The notes beneath the pieces were generated by a model. The model was given only the letters and a program-made list of their open reading frames with translations. It was not told where the DNA came from and searched no databases. The position numbers and the translations under genes were made by a program. Shown one piece after another: positions 1 through 7,318 of a stretch of 10,494 nucleotides of DNA. This stretch comes from Deltaproteobacteria bacterium. GTDB lineage: Bacteria > Desulfobacterota > Desulfarculia > Adiutricales > Adiutricaceae. Within the stretch, counting starts at the first letter, position 1. Every line of letters begins with the position of its first letter. The DNA is taken from assembly GCA_031278835.1 (NCBI GenBank), contig JAITJP010000439.1, positions 1 to 10,494 of the forward strand. Reading direction: 5' to 3'.

Positions 1-2
1 CG

Positions 3-74
3 GCGGGGCTGGGAGGGGCCATTTTGGGCGATTACGGGGCTGTTTTTGGTGGGGAGAGACCCCGGAATTTTTAG
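3..74 (+). CDS. Possible C-terminal end of an upstream gene (partial)
   Basis: The frame beginning at base 3 is open from the window edge to a TAG at 72-74. It encodes a glycine-rich tail beginning AGLGGAILGDYG and ending in RPRNF. The codons (GCC, GGC, TTG, GGG) resemble those of the clear genes downstream, and a T-tract hairpin starts at once after the stop, as expected at a gene end. Against this, only about 23 codons are visible, and the frame starting at base 1 is also open to 162, so the reading frame is uncertain in such a G/T-rich stretch. No function can be assigned. Confidence 0.3.
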   Translation, partial: AGLGGAILGDYGAVFGGERPRNF

Positions 75-105
75 ACCGCCTAGGGCCGGTTTTTTTATTT
101 TTTAT
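75..105 (+). terminator. Possible weak intrinsic terminator
   Basis: ACCG (75-78) can pair with CGGT (87-90) around an 8-base loop. This is followed by a long T-rich tract (90-103, interrupted once by A). The stem is short, but the T tract is strong and the position directly follows the TAG at 72-74. Confidence 0.35.
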
Positions 106-133
106 TTTGTTTTTTTGGAATTGGCCAAGAAAA

Positions 134-160
134 AGGCCCCAAGCTGGGGGCCTGTGTTTT
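134..160. terminator. Intrinsic terminator-like hairpin, possibly bidirectional
   Basis: AGGCCCC (134-140) and GGGGCCT (147-153) form a 7-bp GC-rich stem with a 6-base loop AAGCTG. On the + strand TGTTTT follows (155-160). On the - strand the A run at 130-134 supplies a T tract. It would stop read-through from upstream before the long spacer. Confidence 0.5.
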
Positions 161-794
161 AGGCTTTGTTTGGGCTTAATTTTTAGGAAGGGGGGTAAAG
201 TTTTTTTGGGTTTTTCCTGATGGCTTGATGGGACCGGTTATTGGGCGGGTTTTTTTTGGGATGGGGGGAGGGCTGATGAGTAAAAATTTATTTGTAATAA
301 TAGTTAGACTTGTAACTTTGATTTGATTTTTTTTGGTTTAAATTAAGCCAAGAAGTTGATTTTGCGGCCAAGGCGGGCCTAACCATTGAAATTAAAGGCG
401 ATTGAATAGGTCTCAAAAATTTGGTAATGTAAAGTGAATTTTTTGGTCTTTTCAGAAATATTTGAGCGCGTAAATTTGGTAAATTTCTGGGCTTTTTTTA
501 GGTATGGGTTGGGGTTTTTTTTCCTGATGGGGCCTTTTTTTGGCCTGGCCGAAAAGGGCCCTATTGGGGCCTGGGAGCGCTCAAGAGCCCTGGTGGGGTG
601 TTGTCAGTTGGATTTGGCCAGGGCAGGGCGCCTAGGGGCCTTGGGAAGGCTTTACCGGGCCATTTGAGAGCGGGGAGAAGGGCCGGTTTTGGATTTGGCG
701 GGGGTTTGATTGTGGCCGCCAATGGCTTTGGTGGCTAGTGGCCTTATGGGTGGGGCTTTTTTTTGCGAAATTGGCTTTTTTTTAAGGAGAGCAT
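161..794. other. Long G+T-biased spacer with no convincing gene
   Basis: This stretch upstream of the effector locus has many long T runs and G runs on the + strand. Over 1-780 I count about 144 A and 105 C, so G+T is roughly 68%. Open frames inside it are short and low-complexity and do not look like proteins. It presumably carries the promoter of the chaperone/effector pair, but I find no clear -35/-10 pair. The last part holds the ribosome-binding site AAGGAG (784-789) of the chaperone gene. Confidence 0.6.
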
Positions 795-1301
795 ATGAAC
801 GCCAATGAAATATTAACCTCAATTTTGGACAAGGCCGAGGGCAAAAGTTCATTTTTTCCACCTCTGGACGGCGACGGGATAAGCCTTTCCTCGGTGGGCT
901 CGGAGGCTTTGATTACCCTATGGGCCGACCCAGACGATACCGAGTCGCTTTTTTTTAACCTCTCCATGCCGCTTTTGTCCTTGAGCGGGGCCAGTGAATC
1001 GATTCAAGCCAGTTTTTTGTGGGAGCTGCTTAAGGACCTGGCTCCCGGGGCGCTGCCACCGGGCTATCTTATTTTTAACGGCGATGAAGACTTTTCGATT
1101 TATTTGGGCGGACAATTCTCGGCCCTGGGCTTGGAACTGGCCACCTTGGAAAACTTAACCGACCAGTTTTATCGTTTAGGTCAAGTCCTACGAGAGGAAT
1201 TTTCCGGGCGTTTGGAAGCCTTGGTGGCGGCGGCCCCGGAAACGGTTTTGCCAGCTGAGGATTTGGAACTGCCCATCCGAGAAGAATTTATTCGGGTTTA
1301 G
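795..1301 (+). CDS. Type III secretion chaperone, CesT/DspF-like class I
   Basis: This is probably the dedicated cytoplasmic chaperone of the giant protein encoded next door, holding its N-terminal region partly unfolded and guiding it to the secretion ATPase. No domain search was run; the call rests on pattern. It has 168 residues and is strongly acidic, with about 28 D/E against 8 K/R, typical of class I chaperones. The order of elements fits the CesT fold: an N-terminal amphipathic helix (about 3-15), short strands including the ALITLW segment (about 38-43) and the LFFNLSMPLL segment (about 52-61), a helix containing FLWELLKDL (about 74-82), the strand pair GYLIFN and FSIYLGG (about 90-108), then a long C-terminal helix (about 118-148). 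A tail of roughly 20 residues extends beyond the usual 130-150 residue family length. The ATG is preceded by AAGGAG at 5 bp spacing. The effector gene starts 72 bp downstream without an intervening terminator, which suggests co-transcription. In AvrE/DspE loci the chaperone gene usually follows the effector; here it precedes it. Confidence 0.75.
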   Translation: MNANEILTSILDKAEGKSSFFPPLDGDGISLSSVGSEALITLWADPDDTESLFFNLSMPLLSLSGASESIQASFLWELLKDLAPGALPPGYLIFNGDEDFSIYLGGQFSALGLELATLENLTDQFYRLGQVLREEFSGRLEALVAAAPETVLPAEDLELPIREEFIRV

Positions 1302-1373
1302 TCGAGAAATTGGCTTTAATTAAGATTGGGCTTTAGTCAAGAGTTTAATCTCGTAAATTTAGGAGTTTAGGTT

Positions 1374-4300
1374 ATGAGTAACGCGGTAATTACTCAAAAA
1401 CAAGGTCCCTTGGTCCCGACTGAACTAAGCGAGCTTTCTCGGGGTGGCCAAGCCCACAAGAGCGCCGGGGCTCAAAATCGCGGCATCGTCGGGCGGACCC
1501 GTCAAGCCGAGGCGGCCCGGGCCAAGCCTTTACCCAGCGCCAGTCAAAGGGAAAGCCTAAAAACCCGTTTGGACAACGATTTGGCCAAACTCACCAGCCT
1601 TCGCCCGAAGGTGGGTGAACATGGCTACGCGGCCGGTAAAATTTCGAATCTTAACGATCGGGTCATGGCCGGTCTGGTCGATACCAAACAGGCCATGGCC
1701 GAGTTAAGGGAGATTCGAAACGATCTGCCCGTGGATGCCAAAACCGAGGCCCTCAAGCCTTTATTTAACTCGGTGGAAAGTAACATTTTGGCTAACCCCT
1801 TAAGGACTTTGAGCGCCTTGGCCGATCAATCGGGAAAAGAAGAAGCCGCTACGGCCTTTAGGGATTTTTTTATTGATCTAAACAAAGCCATGGACCTACT
1901 AAAGTGCGGATCCGATACCAATTCGATCAATCAGGCTCACGCCATTTTAATGCATGTTCAGATTGAAGGCTTACTCAACAATGAGCTCGTTGAGGGTATG
2001 CCCACGGGCGAAACCAGGAAAGCCTTGATCTCATTAAGCGACAGCCTCCAAAAGCTTTTAAATTCGGCTGAGCTCAAACTCGATCTAACTGACCGGGCCG
2101 GTCATTCGGCTAAGATGGTGGGGCTCAGTAACGCCCTGGCCCAAGCCATTGAAAACGCTTCTTCGCTTGATTCCTACAATCCCCCGGTATTTAAAGAAAC
2201 GGTCACGGGGCTATTGGACGAGTGCCAAGCCCAAGGGCTTGATCTGGAAAAAACCCGGGCCGCCCTCCAGGCTAATCCCCTGGCCCAGCGTGAAGCTTTA
2301 AATATTTTGCACGATCTCAAGGTGGCCATTTTCGACAATGGCCTGGTGGACAAAGATCTCGGCCCCAGAGCCGAAATTCTCTACAAAAAAGCCCTCATCG
2401 GGATGGGCTCACAGTTTACGGAGAACGTGTCCAATCCCTCGGATTTTCGCCTGATTCCGCCCCAGGTGGAACAGGCCCCTTTGGTCGATCGTCAGGCCGA
2501 CATAGAGATTCGCTTGGCCATGAATTCCGGCGATCCTAAAGTCAATGAGGATTTGAAGATCCTAAATAACGATCTTGATTTATTTAATCTCTCCACCGTT
2601 GAGCTAGACCAGGGGGCCATCGCCCAAGGGGCCAAAATGCGTCAACTTCAGGCCGACTGGGGCTTGATTAACATCAATACCGACCTTTTGAGTGAAGCCC
2701 AAAACGAGGCCAGCGCCTATCTCTCGGGACTAAGCGACGAGGGCCATGACAATAGGTTTTTAAGTAAAGAAATCGCTTCTTTTGACCAGTTTCGCCTCGG
2801 ACGGGAAGAGAGTTTTAGGGCTGAGATCAAAGAAGGTTTGGACCAAACGGCCGATCTCTTGGAAGGCTCATCGACGGTTCAACAATTGGAAGACCTGGCC
2901 AAAAGCCTTGAGGCCGCTCTAAACCGTTTAAACAAAGATCCCAAGGCCGGCGAACAATTAAAGGCCGAGATGGGGGCCAAAGTTGAGACGGCCAAGAATT
3001 TAATCGCCCTTAAAATTTTGGACCGCCAATTGGAGGAGTTACAGACGGCCAAGGCCACCCCCTTAAATCTTGACGCGGTCATGGCCAGGCACGGGGCCAA
3101 TCCAGACACTCAAGCCAAGATTAGCCAGTTTTCCCAGGAGCGGCTCCAGGAGATTACCACCGATATCGATAAAGTGGCCCTTCCGGAAAATCCTGACCCC
3201 TACGCCGGAATTACCGTGATGGCTCAACTCGATAACTTGGAAAGCCGATCCGAAAGGCTGCTTCTAAGTAACGACGCCCAGACGGCCAAAGCCGCCATGG
3301 CCGAGCGTAAAGACGTTTTGCGTAAAAATTTGGGTGAACTGGCCTTTCAAAGAATCGACCCAAAGATCACCTTGGCCCTTTCCGATAGCCAGAAAGCCAA
3401 CCTTTTGACGGCGCTGTCCGGTTCTTTCGCCAATGAGGCCTTGGTTCAGTTGATAAATTCCGAGGTGCCCTCGGGCGGTGGCGATTTGCCCGATACTTTT
3501 TTGGCTAAAACTCTGGCCGATTCGGTCGGGGGCTCGACTGAGGCTATTTCTAAGGCCGTCGATTCGGCGCTTCTCTCTCGCCCGGACATGGATCGGACCG
3601 CCTTGGACATTAAGCTGAGCCTAACCCCGGCCTCCGCTCATGACCAGGTCATTTCGGACCACACCGACTCCCGGCTAAAGCGCCAGACCTTTGCCCAGTT
3701 AAAGCAGGGCGGGGCCCAAGACCTCTTGGATACCTTTAACCTCAAAAGCGGATCCGATTTGACCTCGGAACTGATGATTAACCTTTTGTCGGCCACCACC
3801 ACCAGCGACAAAACCCAACCACCAAGTTTCGTGGCCAATTCCTTTAACACCCTTTTGGTCCAGACGGCCTGGAGTTCCTATGTCCGGGAAAACAATTTGG
3901 CGGGAAACGACCAAGATCTTGAAGCCTTTAAAGCCCTTTTGCCCGAGGCCTTTAAAAACAGCTCCATAGACGTTCTTCGGGGCATGTTTCAACTAGGTCC
4001 ACTTTCCGGATCGGACATGAGACGAGCCTCTGAAATGGCCAAAAAGGGCGGAAATATCCTGGCCAGATTTGAGATCGGCCTGTTAATGGATAACATGGCT
4101 GACCATAGTCCCCGACTTATGGCTCAAAGGGCTTCGACCACCATGCTTCGGAACATGCTGACCTCATCAAGCATTGAGTTTAACATCGAAGACGACAATT
4201 CCAGGGCCTACTTTAGAGCCCTGACCAAAGGGCTGGCCAAAAGGGCCGAAGATCTTTCCCGGCCTGACAAAGTGATTGACGCCCTTTTACAAAAATTAGA

Positions 4301-7007
4301 CTTTGAGACCAAGGGCGCCGATACAAAAACTTTCGCTGAACAAATGGACATCTCCACGGCCAAGATCCAGGAGCTTTCCGGAGTAATGGATAAGGTTCGT
4401 AAGCGTGAAGCCGAAGCCGAGGCGGCCAGAAAAGTCCTCGATGAGGTCATGAAAACCTCCTTTAATCCAGACTGGGAGAAATTGAACTTTAAATCTGGGG
4501 AACCCGGCGACAAAAATCCAGAGATTCGAAAAAGTCAGCTGGCCGATAACTATCGATTTCTCGTACACCAGGAAGCCCTGAACGCCTCAACAAAGACCAT
4601 CGATACCGGTAAGGTTGAGGGCGAACAAATCGCCTATTGCGTGCTTGGTTTTAAGGACACTTTATCCGGAAACATCCAAGGTCTTGACACGAGAGAGGCC
4701 CAATTAAACGCCCTTAAAGACTTAAAACTGCCAAAACGCATTGACATAAAACACATGAGGGATTCTAAATTTCACAAAAAAAATCCTGAAGGCACTAGAT
4801 TGTTAAATAATTTTAAAGCTTTGCAGGCTCTTAAATCCGATGATAGCAAATTTTCTGAGACTTTCGATTCCTTAAAACAGGCCATCATGGATGACATTTC
4901 CGAATATCACCTCGACGATAAGTCAGAAATAATCTTGTCTTTAAAAGACAGTAGTGAAAAAGTTCGGCTTCGTTCGGATGGCGGGGTGGACTATAAAACC
5001 GTGGCCAAAGGGTTACTTTTTTTTGGCGATTCAGTTTGGAGCGCGACCAGAGAGATGGTCGTGGCCGGGGCCGTGGGTTCAAATTCAGCGGTCGTGCCCA
5101 CCAAGGCCGTGGAACGGGCCATGGATAAGGTCGATCTGCTCAAGGCCAAAACCCCGGAAGGACAGCTACTAAAGCGACATTTTTTCACCGGCAAGACCTT
5201 GACCTTAAGGGGCAGCGCGGCCAACTTGTTTGAGGTCCAGCGTCAGACCTTAGCCGACGCCAGAGTGGCCTATTTGGATAAAAAAGACGTTCTTTCCGAG
5301 GCCATGAAAGATCTCACCTTCAAAACCCAACGGCTTTTAACCGAAGCCACCAGGTTAAGTACTTTGGCGGCCTTCGCTTCCCTTGACTACCAGACTTTTG
5401 AGGAGGCCGAGAGTTCTTTACGCGATCGTCAAGGCGATGACCGGTTGCGTACCCGGATCGAAAAAAATCTTATGGAAAATTTCGGTCTGAGTAAGGCCAT
5501 GGCCGGGGCGCTGATCGAGGCCAATATAGATCAGCCCTTAAGCAGAGAAACCATGGTTACCAATACCGACGAGCGCCCAGGAGTCCTTGAGAGTTTTTGC
5601 CAAGACGCCCATAAATCTCTTGACGTCATCATCCAAGACATCGATATTTACGTTGACACGCCTGAAGCCATGCGCGACATGGTCCTCTCGGAAACCAACC
5701 GCTTACGTTTCGCGGCCTTACTCGATCAGCTTGATCCCAACTCGGCCATGGATTTTTCCACCCAGAGAGGCGGCGCTCTCTCGGTCGGGGTGATAAAGGG
5801 ACCGGTCAAAGTCGGAGGGGCCATTGATTTGGCCATGAAGGATGGTTTTTCTTTGGGCCGAGACGAAAACGGGGTCTACCAGATGGCCATTCGAGGGGGT
5901 TACCAGGGGGCTTTGGGTGGCGGAACCAACGTTTTGGACGGGGTTCTTGAGGCCGGTCTAGGTTTGGCCGCCTCCACCGAACAGTGTCTGTCGGTTGACT
6001 TTAAGTCAAGGGATGACGCCGCCGCTTTTCTCCAAAAAATAAGCGATAAGTCTTTCTCGCCCGAAGATATCTACCTGCACTGCCAAAACGTTAGAATCTC
6101 GGACACCAATGGCGCGACCGTGGCTTTAAAAGGTCAAGTGGAGCTTGGCAAAATTAAGATCATGGATAACACCACCCTGGCCATTGGGGCCGTTTTCACG
6201 GCCGGTTTTGAGGCCTCGGGCGCTCTTCAAAGAATCACCGAGACAGACGCCAACGCCCAGACCATCTCCACGACCACCACCTTAAACGGTCAAGTGGGCG
6301 TGGACTTATCGGTTGGCCGGACCCATACCCAAGAGCAAGATGAGGATGAAGAAAGATACTCAACCTTCGCGGCCAGGGACGCCCTCGAAAACGCCATGGA
6401 CAATGAAACCGAAGTTAACCAGCGGACCAGGAAAATCTTCGGCCAGACCGGCAACCTAGACGCTGGCTATGGTTACGAAGATGGGGCCCTTAACGTGCGT
6501 CTGGGCATCTCCGCCTCGACTAGTTCCACGGTCACCCGTTCCACCAAAAGCGACGCCAATAATATTTTGGAGGGCTCAACCAAGACCACGACCTTAAAAT
6601 TCACCGGCCCTTACGCCGAATCTCAGTTTAGGCAATACTCCATTAAAAATCTCGGCTTAGACTCAAATCTAATCAAGGCCATGGTGGTAGAATTCCAAGC
6701 CCGCGGTTCTGATTTCACCTTGGAAACCACCAATGAACTTAAACCTGAGGTACTGGCCCATTGCCAAGATCTTGAGGCCACTGACTCCAATAAAAAAGAA
6801 GTTAAGGCTTTGCTCAAAAACGAGTCAAATTACCAGCTAACTTCCGTAAAAATGACCTTTGAGGGCCGCTCGGCTTCGGCCATGAATATCAACCTGGGCG
6901 TCTCCTTCCCCTTCGTGGGCTTTGAGGTTACCTGGGGCTCCACGGCCCAGGAAAGCCTGACCGTTCAATACAAAGCCCAAAACGGCCCCATAAAAAGTTA
7001 CTCCTAA
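1374..7007 (+). CDS. Giant candidate T3SS effector with AvrE/DspE-like C-terminal beta-barrel region
   Basis: This 1877-residue protein has no signal peptide or obvious hydrophobic membrane helix. Residues 1-60 are polar and rich in S, Q, A and G, as expected of a T3SS secretion signal. Residues about 60-1450 are mostly charged, helix-forming sequence with few cysteines, and I recognise no catalytic motif there. At about 1446-1470 the sequence changes to a motif of the form FxxLLxxLDxxxxMDFSxxxGGxLSV. From there to the end it is glycine-rich with alternating polar/apolar strands, a helical insert (about 1545-1570, containing FSPEDI) and an acidic insert (about 1653-1690). A final strand block (about 1822-1871) follows. 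This order resembles, from memory, the C-terminal channel domain of AvrE/DspE, which is also about 1,800 residues long and uses a CesT-type chaperone. That family forms water- and solute-permeable channels in the host plasma membrane; the same role here is inference. The DspE beta-propeller is not visible, and I found no WxxxE motif. AGGAG at 1361-1365 (8 bp spacing) supports this start. A hairpin terminator follows the TAA at once. An alternative is an unrelated giant effector with a beta-rich tail. Confidence 0.7.
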   Translation: MSNAVITQKQGPLVPTELSELSRGGQAHKSAGAQNRGIVGRTRQAEAARAKPLPSASQRESLKTRLDNDLAKLTSLRPKVGEHGYAAGKISNLNDRVMAGLVDTKQAMAELREIRNDLPVDAKTEALKPLFNSVESNILANPLRTLSALADQSGKEEAATAFRDFFIDLNKAMDLLKCGSDTNSINQAHAILMHVQIEGLLNNELVEGMPTGETRKALISLSDSLQKLLNSAELKLDLTDRAGHSAKMVGLSNALAQAIENASSLDSYNPPVFKETVTGLLDECQAQGLDLEKTRAALQANPLAQREALNILHDLKVAIFDNGLVDKDLGPRAEILYKKALIGMGSQFTENVSNPSDFRLIPPQVEQAPLVDRQADIEIRLAMNSGDPKVNEDLKILNNDLDLFNLSTVELDQGAIAQGAKMRQLQADWGLININTDLLSEAQNEASAYLSGLSDEGHDNRFLSKEIASFDQFRLGREESFRAEIKEGLDQTADLLEGSSTVQQLEDLAKSLEAALNRLNKDPKAGEQLKAEMGAKVETAKNLIALKILDRQLEELQTAKATPLNLDAVMARHGANPDTQAKISQFSQERLQEITTDIDKVALPENPDPYAGITVMAQLDNLESRSERLLLSNDAQTAKAAMAERKDVLRKNLGELAFQRIDPKITLALSDSQKANLLTALSGSFANEALVQLINSEVPSGGGDLPDTFLAKTLADSVGGSTEAISKAVDSALLSRPDMDRTALDIKLSLTPASAHDQVISDHTDSRLKRQTFAQLKQGGAQDLLDTFNLKSGSDLTSELMINLLSATTTSDKTQPPSFVANSFNTLLVQTAWSSYVRENNLAGNDQDLEAFKALLPEAFKNSSIDVLRGMFQLGPLSGSDMRRASEMAKKGGNILARFEIGLLMDNMADHSPRLMAQRASTTMLRNMLTSSSIEFNIEDDNSRAYFRALTKGLAKRAEDLSRPDKVIDALLQKLDFETKGADTKTFAEQMDISTAKIQELSGVMDKVRKREAEAEAARKVLDEVMKTSFNPDWEKLNFKSGEPGDKNPEIRKSQLADNYRFLVHQEALNASTKTIDTGKVEGEQIAYCVLGFKDTLSGNIQGLDTREAQLNALKDLKLPKRIDIKHMRDSKFHKKNPEGTRLLNNFKALQALKSDDSKFSETFDSLKQAIMDDISEYHLDDKSEIILSLKDSSEKVRLRSDGGVDYKTVAKGLLFFGDSVWSATREMVVAGAVGSNSAVVPTKAVERAMDKVDLLKAKTPEGQLLKRHFFTGKTLTLRGSAANLFEVQRQTLADARVAYLDKKDVLSEAMKDLTFKTQRLLTEATRLSTLAAFASLDYQTFEEAESSLRDRQGDDRLRTRIEKNLMENFGLSKAMAGALIEANIDQPLSRETMVTNTDERPGVLESFCQDAHKSLDVIIQDIDIYVDTPEAMRDMVLSETNRLRFAALLDQLDPNSAMDFSTQRGGALSVGVIKGPVKVGGAIDLAMKDGFSLGRDENGVYQMAIRGGYQGALGGGTNVLDGVLEAGLGLAASTEQCLSVDFKSRDDAAAFLQKISDKSFSPEDIYLHCQNVRISDTNGATVALKGQVELGKIKIMDNTTLAIGAVFTAGFEASGALQRITETDANAQTISTTTTLNGQVGVDLSVGRTHTQEQDEDEERYSTFAARDALENAMDNETEVNQRTRKIFGQTGNLDAGYGYEDGALNVRLGISASTSSTVTRSTKSDANNILEGSTKTTTLKFTGPYAESQFRQYSIKNLGLDSNLIKAMVVEFQARGSDFTLETTNELKPEVLAHCQDLEATDSNKKEVKALLKNESNYQLTSVKMTFEGRSASAMNINLGVSFPFVGFEVTWGSTAQESLTVQYKAQNGPIKSYS
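5745..7004 (+). other. C-terminal beta-rich channel-like domain of the giant effector
   Basis: This region covers residues about 1458-1877. Strand-like segments with alternating side chains (for example GGALSVGVIKG, MAIRGGYQGALGGG, TTLNGQVGVDLSVG, LNVRLGISAS and MNINLGVSFPFVGFEV) are separated by glycine-rich turns. Two non-strand inserts interrupt them: a helix with FKSRDDAAAFLQKI followed by SPEDI, and an acidic segment around QEQDEDEERY. The amphipathic strand pattern is what a transmembrane beta-barrel would show. The placement of the helical insert between strand blocks parallels DspE. Barrel formation is inferred, not shown. Confidence 0.55.
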
Positions 7008-7008
7008 A

Positions 7009-7050
7009 AAAAACAAAAACGCCCCGCCGCGGTGGGGCGTTTTTGTTTTT
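7009..7050. terminator. Strong intrinsic terminator after the effector gene
   Basis: Bases 7009-7025 and 7034-7050 are perfect reverse complements, giving a 17-bp stem around an 8-base loop (GCCGCGGT). The core is CGCCCC/GGGGCG, with A5CA5 and T5GT5 flanks, so it can act in both directions. It lies 2 bp after the TAA of the giant gene and separates the effector unit from the DUF3160 gene. Confidence 0.92.
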
Positions 7051-7220
7051 CTGATTTACTCAAAAATTTAAATTTAGTTTTAGTTAAAAAAGGCTTTTAC
7101 CTGACCCGGTCCAAATACCCCCAAGCCAATGGCCATAAATTTTACTTACTTACTTAAAAAAACGACTTCTATCTTAATAAACACGACCATCATGACCAAG
7201 TCCAATCCTCTAAATTTTCC

Positions 7221-7249
7221 TAGACAATGGTTTTTTACTGTTTTATAAT
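7221..7249 (+). promoter_or_regulatory. Sigma70-type promoter
   Basis: TAGACA (7221-7226, 5 of 6 matches to TTGACA) is separated by exactly 17 bp from a perfect TATAAT (7244-7249). The predicted transcript start is near 7256. It would transcribe the GC-rich structured region at 7319-7477 and, if read through, the DUF3160 gene about 345 bp downstream. A TATAAT can occur by chance in AT-rich spacer, but the combined spacing and match make this the best promoter in the window. Confidence 0.55.
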
Positions 7250-7286
7250 CAACATCGATAAAAATATTGTTTAAAAATCTGGCAAC

Positions 7287-7304
7287 TTGTGACTAAACTC
7301 ACAA
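7287..7304. promoter_or_regulatory. CRP/FNR-family-type palindrome
   Basis: TTGTGA (7287-7292) and TCACAA (7299-7304) are perfect inverted repeats separated by 6 bp. The core TGTGA-N6-TCACA equals the consensus half-sites of CRP-type regulators. It lies about 31-48 bp after the predicted start of the 7221-7249 promoter. There it would act as a roadblock, serve a second downstream promoter, or simply form an RNA hairpin. Whether this organism has a CRP-like protein with that specificity is unknown. Confidence 0.4.
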
Positions 7305-7318
7305 TTGGGGGATAAAGC

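Noticed and set aside
276..326. 16-codon open frame starting MSKNLFVIIV after a GGGAGGG sequence
   Set aside because: The purine tract resembles a ribosome-binding site, but G runs are everywhere in this spacer and the peptide is too short to support; a leader peptide cannot be excluded.
402..430. TTGAAT-N17-TAATGT as a promoter for the chaperone/effector unit
   Set aside because: The -35 has 4 of 6 and the -10 only 3 of 6 consensus matches, too weak to call.
434..667. 77-codon open frame in the G+T-rich spacer
   Set aside because: Its product is low-complexity (F, G, L, R rich from T and G runs), it has no ribosome-binding site, and it resembles no protein; it follows from the base skew.
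752..767. GG-N10-GC match resembling a sigma54 promoter just before the chaperone gene
   Set aside because: Only GG and TTGC match; the rest of the -24 element is wrong, and such matches are expected by chance in a G/T-rich stretch.
4885..5224. Overlapping open frames on both strands inside the giant gene
   Set aside because: They are shadows of the 1877-residue frame, lack ribosome-binding sites and have implausible compositions.
7144..7158. TTAC tetranucleotide run
   Set aside because: Fewer than four copies in AT-rich non-coding sequence; no sign of a phase-variable role.
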